Shown: positions 10,051 through 21,046 of the stretch, in pieces
Layout: the number at the start of each line of letters is the position of its first letter
Position numbering within the stretch: position 1 is the first letter of the stretch
NCBI GenBank assembly: GCA_015179125.1
Contig: WHVA01000284.1
Location: 1-64,000, forward strand
Source of the DNA: Gautieria morchelliformis
Taxonomy: Eukaryota > Basidiomycota > Agaricomycetes > Gomphales > Gomphaceae
DNA: 64,000 bases
Reading direction: 5' to 3'
Program-made: the position numbers and the translations under genes
The notes under the pieces: generated by a model
What the model was told of the DNA's origin: nothing
Database searches by the model: none
What the model saw: the letters and a program-made list of their open reading frames with translations, nothing else

Positions 10051-13000
10051 CTAGTCATATTCTATATCGACTTCGCTCTCCCCCTCCACAAGCTCACAGT
10101 CACTGGAGAGGTCAATGACCTCTCCCGGTGTCTGAGGCACCTCCGGACCTTTGTCCATTAATTCGAGCTCATAAGAAGACGACAGAGCTGAATCCCGTAG
10201 TATCAACTTTGTCTTCAGTCCACATTTGACGACCTGGAGTGCTTCAACTACATCTCCTTTGAGTCGGTTCCGCCGTTTTGTGATTGTAATTCCCGAGCTT
10301 GAAAAGGCACATTCGCTTGAGACTGATGACGCCATAATAGGAAGGTAATCATATGCAAGCGATGCCCAAACGGGATATCGGATCTGGTTAACCTGAAAGA
10401 TATTAGTTGAATATCAAGGAAGTATACCTAAATATAGATAAGACTTACCCCCCACCATTCCACAAGCCCCATGTTCTCTGGTAACCGCTCGGTGGATCGG
10501 ACATATGACCGGAAGGCATCAAGCCAGGGCTGATCCTCGGCATCGAACCCTTGCGACTGGCTGGAGCCCGACCCAGGGTCATCTGGGTTTTTATCCTCAT
10601 CGCCGCTCAGTGCTTCCAGGAGCGTATACGTACAACGCTTCCGACTGGCACTTGTGGTGGTCAATCGGACACTTTGCAAACGGTCCCACCGCTCTTTGAA
10701 CTACAAGATGTTAGAAAATTAATATTTATATGTATATATGTTATGACTTACAAGGTCTTGGACCGTTTGCATGACTCGAGCATTCAAATCCATACCCCAG
10801 TGTTTCTCAAAGTATGCCATTTTGTACTCTGGATGGATAACTGCCATAGATATAAGTATTTTGACATGATGCCATTTAATATGAGTGGATACATACCCAT
10901 GCCCATGATGTATGCATCCGAATCCTCAGTCTGATTATAGTACTCGGCGATCTTGGCAATGCTGGCTGCAAGGGGCTTCTGGAAAGTGTCGTACCCTGTG
11001 TTATAAACGAGGTGCTTGGACCAGGCTGTGTGGAGTCCCTTGAGTGCCGGGAGTGCAAGGTATAATGTAGGGTATTGCTCAGCTGAGAACTCATGCTGAG
11101 CAGCATCTGCAAACTAAGGAGACTGTGAGTTAACAAAACAATACATTTATGCATAAGACTTACACTTAACAGCTGGAGGAAAGCCTTCACAGACTCCCAT
11201 TCAGTGGCAGTTGGTGTGAGGCTGAGAAGGTTGGTCGATTTTGTGCGATCTTTCTCTTCCTGGGCGAGTTCAAGTACAAAACGATTGACATGCTGTCGGA
11301 TCAAAACATGTCAGTGTAGTCATGAACAGTGATGAAAGAGATACAGTACTTGTTTGTTACGGTATGCCCGATCAAACATAACATATGTTGATGACCAACG
11401 AACAACCATGTTGAGGAGCAGCGTAGTTGGCCGCTTGACATCATTGCATACCTGCAAGGCTCTGTACATCTCTTTGCGCTTTGCCAATGATCGCTCCTTG
11501 ACACAAATAGCATGGATGAGACCTACAGGGTCACGCACCCAAGTATCGGTCTCTGGTAGGTGGTTGTCAGGTTCCTTGGGGTCATAGTGTGGTGTTTTTG
11601 AATGTGCATTGAGCATGGCTTGTGTGGCCAAGTTGATCACATGTGCAAGGCATCGAATGCGCCGTTCCTTTGGATTGAAGGGCCCTTTCGTATGTTCTTT
11701 GATTCGGATGGCAAGTTCGGCCATCATGGTCGTGTTATTTGTGGCATTATCGCACGTTACCCAGCCAGGCTATTCATTGTTGTCAGTCAAGGTGTCACAG
11801 ACTGAGACACACTCACTTTGTGCGCAATCCCGACGTGTTCCAGTACCTTGAACATGGCCTGACCCAGTCAAGTTCCCGAGTGGGAATTGTTCATTTGAAC
11901 AAATCTCACCAACACATTTTGCAGCATGTGGAGCCCCTCAACTTCCTCAATGGGCGGTGACTGCAAAGTAGCCGTCTGTGTTACTGGCTTGCCATGCATC
12001 ACAAGTTGCAGGTACTAAGCCTTTCACCGATGTACCCTGATATAGACAATTTAGTACTGTATGTATGTGGCTTGTAAATGATAGACTCACGGCAAATCGT
12101 TTTTTGAGATCACGAAGGTGGGATTGGAACAGATCGATGATCTCCATCCGTGTCGGCCTGGCTCCAGGGAGCTTGACACCTTCCTTGGCACATGGGGCCA
12201 TTTCGATCATAGCCTTGAAACGGGGATGCTCAAACGCCGAGATAGGCTTGGCTCCAAGGTGAGCATAATAGCTGTTATCAAAGCCATGAGCCCACCTGAT
12301 GTAAAGGATGTCTATCTTAAGCCTTAAGTCACAAGAGCACGACAGAACTTGACCAATGTGTGGTATTCTGATGCTACGTAGTGACAGTGTAAGGGTAAGA
12401 TGCAATGGGGACCGCTAGCCTGTTCCCACACATAAACTATACAGTGGGTCCCTAAGGGGCCCACTGGGATTATGTAATAACTATTGTACATGTAGATACA
12501 TGGGTTATTTACACCTGATCTGTTGATATTAACCACTGCACAGCCAGACGTCTAAAAGCATCATGTGAGTAAGTCACCATCAGTACCTTGGGTTGTTTCA
12601 GTGCAGGACCAAAGTGATCGGTCACAAGCTGGTTTTTAGATTTTGCTTCCTTGATTGCGCTTGGAAGCTTGCTGACAAAACCTGTTTTTTTTCACACCAT
12701 GTTGTATTGAGCCTGTGCCTAGAAGATCAGACTGAGCTACAATTCATTATGAAGGCTTACCTGGTGCGAGGCTTGCATGTGCCATGGAGGAGACCTGACT
12801 CACCGGCACAATTTGCAGTCAATAATTTTTTTACCTTCCTCAACATGTAGATTATCAAAAAAATAACGTGTATCCAAAGTACGATCTTTGGACTTGATCG
12901 CCGTGTCAGGCAAGCCCTCTACCCCATCTAGATCCTTGAGCCAGCCATCAGGGCGAGCCGGAGCTCCCTGGACTATCTTATCTTGTATGGCTGAAGTCCC

Positions 13001-13358
13001 CGGTGTAGCCTTGCTTTGAGTACCTGAATCTTAGATCAATAGATAGACAATATTCTATGCAAAGATATGACTCACAAGTAATGCCGCCAGATTCCTTATT
13101 CATAACCATTTCAGTACTACTGAAATCAGTAGGCTTGGCAACGGTCCTTGCATTTGGCTCGATCACCAGGGCCGGCTCAACAATCGTCTTTTGTTTTTTA
13201 TTTTTATGTTGGTCAGTAGTTTCTACCACCTTAGTCACGACCTTGGCATGCTTGCGTTGACCAATAACATTGGCCACATTATCGGGATCCTTCAGTGCGG
13301 CGCTTGGCTTTAGCGTTTGGCCCGAATGGACACTCTTGATCAGTAATACACGGTTCAC
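10051..13358 (-). CDS. hAT transposase, multi-exon, probably inactive
   Basis: At least ten exons join with GT-AG introns of about 47-57 nt. Motifs in order: a BED-type zinc finger beginning CKLCR (about 12795), YSHDAFRRLAVQWLISTDQ (about 12570-12515), PGWVTCDNATNNTTMMAELA (from 11769), RIRCLAHVINLATQAML (about 11660), RWSSTYVMFDRAYRNKQ (about 11400), and the C-terminal dimerisation region ending EWWGVNQIRYPVWASLAYDY, then SSECAFSSSGITITKRRNRL (about 10390-10270). An acidic tail ends at 10051. Exons include 10051-10392, 10449-10700, 10752-10840, 10897-11113, 11164-11292, 11350-11769, 11817-12036 and 12091-12246. An in-frame TGA at 11868-11870 and a small frame slip near 11950 suggest loss of function. 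The 5' exon is uncertain: 13358 is the furthest in-frame start, but a start near 14572 is possible. Confidence 0.88.
12300..12513 (-). repeat. Solo LTR of Gypsy family G1 inside the hAT transposase gene
   Basis: On the minus strand it starts TGTAAATA and ends TTTACA. It is flanked by a perfect 5-bp duplication CCTGA (12295-12299 and 12514-12518). It matches the LTRs at 37393-37624 and 52980-53185 (CAGTGGGTCC hairpin, TGTCACTAC, AAGTTCTGT). It lies one base inside a transposase intron. It is younger than the hAT insertion. Confidence 0.92.
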
Positions 13359-14990
13359 CGGGCCTGGGGCCGCCCGGCATCACCGGCCGCTGACTTTCAG
13401 CAGTCCACGCTGGCAATTACCATTTGCAGCACTCGCACCCACTCGCACCCACCCTCGATCGGGACAGCACGCTGCTGCGCGTTGTCACACAATGTGTGGC
13501 ACCGTGGTTCAACACGTCCCATCGGACGTCGCTCGCACCCAGCGCCAAGTGGCGGCCCTTGGTGCACCGTCAACTTCCATGAGGAACCTCATCACCACTC
13601 GCTCCCACTCTCAGGTGAGCGCTGTTATCACATTCAGCGCTGAGACTCACCAGCTGTCGGCCCCGCCGTACACTTGCGTGTCCATCTGCGCCCCACCCTG
13701 TTTCGTCCACACCCAGCCCCCGATCGTGGCACTAGTGCTCCATCCCATGGCGTCTGATTGTAAGCACGATGCTGCCCTCACCAACACTGGCAACGATTGA
13801 AAGAAAGCCGCGTTTTGCCAACTGGCAATGCTGGCAAAACATCTCAAGTGAAAGAGAATTGCAGATCAAACTAACTTGGTGCGCGTGTCTTTCCCCCATT
13901 CCCTGCATGGTTTTTCGTAAGCTGGGTCTGCGCATCTCTCACTAATACTGACCAATTCACGACGATTGAAATCCCCGGCTCGCCGACTGGTAATGCAGAC
14001 GAACCACCTTTGCCAATGCCACTTCGTATTTATCCTCCTACAGCACATCTCAATGTCCTCCATTCCGCCCTCGTCTCATTTTCACAAGTAAGTCACCTCT
14101 TCACTCAGACTTACGGTGCCCCTTGTCGCAGTGTTTGGCTGCATACCCGACGTCCTACCTTCTGCTTTGTGCTGTTCGCTACCTCAAGTACAACCGAACT
14201 TTGCCCTTGTTCCCGCCGTCCGGATCGTATCCTTTTTTCAGCTCCTACAGCAGTGTATACTAGCACTTGATACCAGTGACTTATATATTTATAATTTGAA
14301 CTTCTAAGCAGTGATTGGACACTGATGAGCAGTGCCAATTGTACTTAAAGTCATTTTGTTTACTGCACATCAGTGTGCGTCTTCCAACTTTGCCGCAGCT
14401 TCATTGAAGCCACTGCGGACCAGTATCCGAGCACTGGTCCACAATGGTTTCGACACTTGTTATCAGTCCCTCTAGAACTGATGACAAGTGCCTTTCTTCC
14501 TGCAGTGGTCTGAGCTTTCCTGGGTGCCACCGCCGGATTCCCTGGCGTAGATGGATTCCCCCTGCGAGGCATGATGGAACAGGGACATGTACTGTTAATC
14601 AGCGATATCCGCTGTTTATCAGCGGCGGGTAGTACACTCCACTGGCCACATGTTGCGGGTCTTCCCTGTGTCGGTGTTTGAGGCCGTGAGGTACAGGTCA
14701 GTCAGCACGGCCGGGTACCAACCCGTGGTGGTGCACGCTGGTGGCCAGCGCTGTGCACCGGCGATTACCACTGTTTAGCACCACGCGGCGGTAACCCCTG
14801 TGAACCGTGTATATCTCCTCTTGATTGGGAGCAGCTGAACCTCGTCCTCATCACTGGGGTCCTGGATACAGGGCAAGGGCATGGCAGTGAGCAGCAGACA
14901 GAAATTTTTTTCAAACTCAACCAATAGAGTACAGGATATACTCAAATTAGCTACCAGAGTGCCTCTTGCCACCCAAACAGTGCATACCGG
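13359..14990. other. hAT 5' interior without a firm exon
   Basis: The only candidate is a minus-strand start at 14572 giving a basic N-terminus (MPRRGNPSTPGNPAVAPRK), which could be a first exon of the transposase. No convincing splice chain to the exon ending at 13358 could be traced. The rest is C+A-rich and reads open in several frames by composition. Confidence 0.4.
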
Positions 14991-15150
14991 GTAAGCGCCC
15001 AAAAGCCGCGGCTTCAGGGCTCGGCTCGGGCTCTCAAAACTCAAGCTGGGCCCTAGATCCCGGCCTCAGGACGGCTTTGGCCCGGCTCGGCCCGGCTTTT
15101 GGGGGCCCGGCTCCAGCTGAAGCCGGGCTTTGCAGAACACTACTCTGGTC

Positions 15151-15670
15151 CAGTAATACCCCCATTACTCATGTCCCCACTGATTGGCCCTGGGCGCCAA
15201 TGCAACCCGGGGCTATGGCCACTCCACTACCCCAATTTCCAATGCCGGCCACCGGGGTGCCCTGTCACACACCAGAGGACAGTGTTTGGCAATGGTGTCC
15301 AATGCTCCACACTAGCAACCATTGCAACGTCAAAACCCAATGTGCTCTGTCGCACAGTAGTGTAGCCCACTGTGACACAATGCAGCACAGTGACCACAAA
15401 ATAAATATTTACAATGTTATACATGGCACCACACTATCAATCATTGCAGTGTTAACCAATTTAAAAAAAAACATGATGAAAACCTAATGTATTCCCATGG
15501 TATCTGGTCAGTACCTATAGCTGGGAAAGCAGTTTCAAACTCCAATGTGCTCCATTGCACAATAGGGTAGTTCACTGTGATGCAATGCAGTGCAGTGTTT
15601 ACCAATTAAACAGTACAATGAAAACATAATGTATTCCAGTGGTATCTGGTCAGTACCCATAGCTGGGAAA
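15151..15670. repeat. Diverged direct duplication right of the hAT element
   Basis: Two blocks share GGTATCTGGTCAGTACC followed by ATAGCTGGGAAA (15500-15532 and 15637-15669), preceded by CCAATGTGCTC and similar CA-rich words. The unit is about 140-200 bp and diverged. The region holds no recognisable gene. Confidence 0.5.
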
Positions 15671-16150
15671 TTCAATATCCATTGTATCCAACCCAAGCCT
15701 GTTTCACAGTGCTTGGAGCTGTACTCAGGGGAACTCCATTCTCTTCCATGTACCCTCAGATTCATTTGCTTTCTTCATTGCTCACGTTCACCCCCACACT
15801 GTCCAACCTGCCATTTGTGTGAATATGTAGCTGCCCCTGCCTTGCTCCCCACTGGGCCTCTTACAACTGTCAATGCCCCAGCTCGCATTCCATTCATGGC
15901 CTTTCCTGTTCCGACCATCTCCAATGCTGTTCCATGCACACCCATCCACTCCTTGGTGTTGGCCAGAAACATGAGGGAGAGTGAACTGAAAGAGGAGATG
16001 TATGCATGGGTCTGGTAGCACCAAATCATTGCATCCCTTCAAAGGTGTAATCATAGGACACTTAGCTTGGCCTATTTCCAGTTGCCCACAACATGACTGA
16101 CCCTAGATCCTGCATGCTATGTGAGCCGCTTCACTTCTGACATTGTTCCT

Positions 16151-16470
16151 GGAACAGGGGACGGAACTCGGAACGGGGGCGGAACTCGGAACGGGGGCGG
16201 AACTCGGAATGGGGGCGGAACTCGGAACGGGGGCGGAACTCGGAACGGGGGCGGAACTCGGAACGGGGGCGGAACTCGGAACGGGGGCGGAACTCGGAAC
16301 GGGGACGGAACTCGGAACGGGGATGGAACTCGGAACGGGGATGGAACTCGGAACGGGGATGGAACTCGGAACGGGGACGGAACTCGGAACGGGGATGGAA
16401 TTCAGAACGGGGACGGAACTTGGAACAGGGATGGAACTTGGAATGGGGATGGAACTCGGGACGGGAACGT
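16151..16470. repeat. Minisatellite, 18-bp unit, about 17-18 copies
   Basis: The unit GGAACTCGGAACGGGGGC repeats with few changes and degrades towards the right (GGGAT and GGGAC variants). Because 18 is a multiple of three, it reads open in several frames on both strands. These are composition artefacts and I call no gene here. Confidence 0.93.
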
Positions 16471-16905
16471 TGATGCAAGCTAGTGACAAACCATGTCACC
16501 CCATTGTGAGGGCCAACCCAACTCAATCATGCCAGCATGAGCATGCTGCACCACTCGCCACCGCGACACGACATGTGCCACGCCAACATCCTTGGAGGCG
16601 ATCTGCTCAACACGCGGGAGGTCAAGACGACACCTGAGGTACTCCCCAACTGTCTCGCATTCTTCAGCACGTTGGACCAGCGGCAACCCCTGAGGTGTCT
16701 GAAGACCATTGTCCCTGCTCCTGCCGGTGGCCTGGTAAGTTCCCTCACCTTCCTCATCTGCCTGTCCTGGGGGTTTAATCTGAGTGTTACCCTCCATGCT
16801 GTTCTCTGTGTTCTCCCGCATCACATCCTCCTCTGACCTGATGTGGTCCTGCAGAGGGGTTGTCACCCCCAGCTCACCGACAGCCTGAGTACCCGCAGGG
16901 CTCCT

Positions 16906-18111
16906 TCACTCATGCAGTACGGGGAGCATCGCCATTCCCGTCTGCTCCACCATTGGCGGCCCGACCTGTGGATTAGAAGGGCCTGGTCCCTCGTGCTGCA
17001 CTGGGGCCACTGAGGGGGCGTTGTTAAAAGCATTACCCTGCCTTGAACTCAGGTTGAATGGCTGCATCATCACACGTGAGTTTTTCCATGTACATGGCAG
17101 CCGCGCCAGACTGACCTCCAATTCCTCGTGTTCGCATGTCAGCGCCACAGTCAGATTCCCTTCACGCACTGTCACCGGGATCCAACCAGCCACTCGTTGC
17201 TCAAGTGCTTTGATAGGTTCTTCACCCAAGAGCTTCGGGCCACGACCAAGCCGTATCTTTCGATCGCCAATGTAGCGTGAGACCTCCCCACGCCGCACTA
17301 TAGATGGTCAAAATACATTGCAGAATAGGCACTGAAGTCTTACACTTGAGTGGAGAGCTGGTTTCCGCCAGCACTTTCAAAGCAGGTCGTGCTTCTACCT
17401 CAAGTACCCGACCGCCATCTGTACTGCTGATCGCGTACACAGGAAGGCGCTTGCAGATGGTTTCCACCTTGAGGCTCCCATTGGAGCGGCCTTTGATTTC
17501 AAAGGCAACTGTCCTCTCTCAGTAAGATTAATACTTAATCTTCATAATAGGGATAACATACCAGTACGTTCTACAGGCGTGCCTCACTCCACTTGAGGGG
17601 TCGAGTGGAGGAGGGGAGACATGTCCCTACCCTGCGGTGGCGTGACCGGTGTAGGTCCTGCTAGGAGGTGATGTCGGTTGCGCAGTAGAAGCCAGGCAAA
17701 AACAAGTACATACCTGTTTTAGAGTGCTCACTGTCTCCTCATGTTACCTTTAAAATACTTTTGCATGGTGGCAAAGTGGCTCCTGGAGGGTCCACTGCCT
17801 GGCTGCTGTCAACAAGCTTCTTGAGAGCGCTACCACCATTAACATGTCAGTACTCTATGCAAACCGATGTTTCATCTGAACGCACCCTGAGGCTTCAGCA
17901 GAAGATGCGGCTGCAGCATCTTCCTCAGCCTTTTCTGCAGAGGTTTGCGTTTTTTACCTTTGCCAGCCTTTGTGGTTGGTGCGCCAGCACCTGCGTTGTT
18001 GGGCTCAGTGGCCCCAGCAGCATCACCAGTGATCACTTGTTGTAGGTCTGCACTGTTGCGATTGCGCGAGCTGCTGCGCGTCGCTGGCTGTCCCAGCGGC
18101 GACTCTGCCAT
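16906..18111 (-). CDS. Hypothetical nuclear-type protein, multi-exon
   Basis: Unrecognised. A first exon starting at 18111 encodes a Ser/Ala-rich, lysine-rich peptide (KAGKGKKRKPLQKRLRKM) that looks like a nuclear localisation segment. A second coding block (about 17510-17343) includes KVETICKRLPVYAISSTDGG. It joins across a 40-60 nt intron to RRGEVSRYIGDRKIRLGRGP and a proline-rich tail ending at 16906. The splice (donor GTAAGA near 17342, acceptor TAG near 17300) keeps the frame open over about 190 residues, which supports a real gene. The link between the first exon and the rest (17520-17870) was not resolved. A further open stretch at 16480-16866 may be 3' exon material. Confidence 0.45.
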
Positions 18112-18130
18112 ACAGCAGGGAATTATAGTA

Positions 18131-18160
18131 AGTTAGAGTGCACCACAGTGCACTCTAACT
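18131..18160. promoter_or_regulatory. Perfect 13-bp inverted repeat between divergent genes
   Basis: AGTTAGAGTGCAC, a 4-nt loop CACA, then GTGCACTCTAACT. It lies 20 bp upstream of the hypothetical minus-strand gene start and roughly 200 bp upstream of the P450 coding region. It could be a dimeric regulator site or a short foldback. No second copy was found in the window. Confidence 0.45.
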
Positions 18161-18324
18161 CAATTTAAGTACCATCGGTCATTAACGGTGACCGTTGGAG
18201 GCCGCTATGGCTTACAATAAGGTACTGTTCATGTGGGTGGTGACCGGTGAGTACAAGAATAGATCACCGAGCGTGACTACCCTTCAGCGGTGACCACCAG
18301 TGTACACCACTGGGTAGTGTCGAG

Positions 18325-20705
18325 GTGAGTGTTGGCCGTATTACTCCTCTGGTCACGTTTATCGTATTACACGAAGTCATGCGACCTAGGAATTTGCCCC
18401 CAACCCCTGGGAATAGGCGACCTTTGCCATTCATCGGCCACAAACTCGATATTCCGAAAGAGAAGAGTTGGATAGTTTTCAGGAAGTGGAACGAACAGTA
18501 TGGTCCCATCCTGACCGTCTGGAACGGATCCTCACCAATGATACTTGTGGGCGATCCAGAAGTACAATTTACTGAATCCATCGTTTGGTGGTTTGGACGC
18601 TTACTGATCAATACTTACGCTAGATTGCTGTTGAACTCTTGGAAAAGCGGTCAGCTAAATATAGCTCAAGACCAAGGTGGCATTTCTCTATCGCCGAGCA
18701 ATGGTTTTCACCTACGAGTTCTCATTTAGATTCGTCGTAGCTGGAGATCTCTTGACGGAAAGTGCGCTTCTTCGTTTCAATGGTTGACTGAGAAATATAT
18801 TTTCTGAGCTCTATGTTACATTCAGATCGTACAATCCTTTTTGCATCCTACGGAGAACGGTGGCGTTCATATCGAAAGGCACTGCATCTCGCCACTATGC
18901 CTAAAAGTGTGGATACTGAGCACGCATCCGTGTTTTTTTTTCTTTCTCAGGACGTTCACTGTCCATCACTCACTCTATAAGCATATCTTCCCATATTTGA
19001 CATGGAGGGGAAATTTCTTGCGGCAGATCTCATCCGCAAGCCTGATGATTGGTATCATAGTATTTTTAGGTAATAATTCATGTCTTCAGTCACAACCTGC
19101 TCGTAAAGCCGAATTGACACATCCTAAGATATGCTGCAAGCTCTGTGGTCTCGATTGCTTATGGTCGACGGATTATTGACACTCGCACGGATGCAGCATA
19201 TCGGAAGCTCACGACGAACAACGAGTTTTTGACTCAGATCAATGTACCAGGTGCACAATGTAGGAGTTTGTCGTTTCCCGTGCTATCAATCATTTGACTA
19301 TCATCATCATCCTAATTAGGGCACGAGACGATCCCTGCTCTTCGTTTCTTGCCGGCTTCCATCAATCGGATAAAACGTCTTGCTCTTCATTATCGCCAAT
19401 CGGGACGCGAAAATTTTGCGTCGCTCGTTGACGAGGTTCGGGTTAAACTTGCGGCAGGGGTCGCCCCCCCTAGGTATTTCCTCTCCCTTGCCTCGCAAAC
19501 CGCTCGAATTCACTTGCGGGACTAGTTACGTAAAACAATTGCTTGAACAGAGAGACAAGTATGCAGACCTGGATGACCAGGAGTTCAACCAGCAGCCTGG
19601 TAGCGTCTTTGCTGCGGGAGTAGACACAACCTCTGCAACCCTGCAGTCTTTAATACTAGCATTGGTGCTTCACCCCGATGTACAGCAGAAAGCACATGAA
19701 GAGATGGATCGGCTCGTTGGCCAGACCGGGTCTCCGAGCTGGGATGATGAGCCCAAATTACCATACCTACAGGCTGGTGTCTATTGGGTCAAAATAAATT
19801 AAGCAGAACTGACCGTTTCTCTTCAAATTCAAGGCGATCATCAAGGAAACGGTGCGCGCCTTATGCGTTCTTAGTATATATTTAACTCTCAGGAAATAGC
19901 TTCGTTGGCGGCCTGTCGCGATACTCGGTGGCACGCCTCACGCGAGCACGGAGGATGATATGTTCGCTTACAAGGGAAAGGTGTACTTTATTCCCAAAGG
20001 ATCCACGATGTAAGTCGGTAACGTTCGCTTCCAATGATGGGGATATTGAGGTACAAGACCTTATAGCTTAGGGAATCTATGGTCCATCCACATGAATCCC
20101 AGGACCTATGAAAGCCCCGACGCCTATGATGCAAGTCCTTCTGGTGGAAAGACAAAGATATTTACTTATAGGATTCCTATGCGCAGCCCGAACGATTTCT
20201 GAACGGTCGAGTGTATCCCGGGACGGGGGGGAAAGGTCACAGGTATGTTGCAGGTATTTCTTCATATAGCCTTACAATACTATTGTGGAATAGCTCTTTT
20301 GGATGGGGTCGACGGTGCGTGTGTTAGCCAGTTGGTGACAGGTCAACTCACGACTGTCAGACAGCATCTGTCCCGGTGCATACTTTGCAGAACGTTGTAC
20401 GTACAGCTTAGCTTGAGCTCATCGTAGAATTTACCCAATGACTGATGCCTCTGTCAGCGCTGTATATTACCGCGGCACGGCTCATCTGGGGCTTCACATT
20501 TCTCCCAGCGACAGATGCGTCGACAGGAATGGACCTGAAGCCTGACGCCTCAATGGAAACGGGGTATACCAGCGGCTTTAACTGCCGTCCACATCCGTTT
20601 CCATGCAATATTTCCCCCAGATCTCATCGTGTAAGAGAGGTGTGTGTGGGAGAGGAAAAGGAAGCGCTTGAGGTCCTCCGGATGTATGAGGACAATTATG
20701 ACTAG
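18325..20705 (+). CDS. Cytochrome P450 monooxygenase, intron-dense
   Basis: A heme-thiolate monooxygenase, normally ER-anchored. By family it inserts one O2 atom into a lipophilic substrate with electrons from P450 reductase. Readable in order: the proline-rich hinge LPPTPGNRRPLPFIGH, SSRPRFVVAGDLLTES, FASYGERWRSYRKALH (C-helix), RYAASSVVSIAYGRRI, I-helix AAGVDTTSATLQS, LPYLQ joined to AIIKETLRWRP (K-helix ExxR), HMNPRTYESPDAY, heme loop FGWGRRICPGAYFAE with the ligand Cys, and a C-terminus ending at 20705. About 13 introns of 45-70 nt connect in frame; two appear to use GC-AG boundaries (donors near 19772 and 20130). One junction around 18.93-19.0 kb was not resolved. The start is uncertain: 18379 is the first ATG in frame, and a membrane-anchor exon may lie upstream. 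The substrate cannot be inferred. Confidence 0.9.
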
Positions 20706-21046
20706 GTGCATGTTAAATAGTGCCGTGGTTGTTTAAGAGGAGGAACTGGTAAGCACGGTTATACAACCTTTAAAGAAAGAACATGTTTTCTGAGGTTAAC
20801 ACAATGGAACTAATCGTGCGTAGGGAGATGCATATATGAGACCGCCCATACAAGATTGTTGTGCAGCAGAGCTCCATATATGTTCCAGATACATGTTAAC
20901 CATATATTCGACAGCGCCTCATCTATTGCACCACCTATGTTCCCAAGCTACCCTCCATACCGTTCTGTAGCGAAGTCTTCGCCTTTCATGATTTATCAAA
21001 CCCTCGCCGGATTTAGTGGATCCGTAGCATACAAGATAAAAAGCTA

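Larger units (their letters stand above)
9843..15142 (-). mobile_element. hAT DNA transposon, full length by its ends
   Basis: The left tip TAGTGTTTTGCAAAGCCCGG and the reverse complement of the right tip TAGTGTTCTGCAAAGCCCGG differ at one position in 20. Both are flanked by the same 8 bp, CTCTGGTC (9835-9842 and 15143-15150), the target duplication length of the hAT superfamily. GC-rich subterminal arrays of GGCTCGGCTCGGG-like words fill about 9857-9990 and 15000-15125 and are probable transposase-binding regions. The 5,300-bp unit encodes a transposase on the minus strand and has received a 214-bp solo LTR. The perfect target duplication argues for a fairly recent insertion. Confidence 0.93.

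Noticed and set aside
13270-13800. Plus-strand 176-residue open stretch
   Set aside because: It lies opposite hAT transposase sequence in C-rich DNA and has biased composition without motifs.
16103-16637. Long open frames on both strands coding for GTELGTGAELG-like or VPSSAPVPSS-like repeats
   Set aside because: The 18-bp minisatellite has no stop in most frames and a period divisible by three, so open reading in several frames is automatic.
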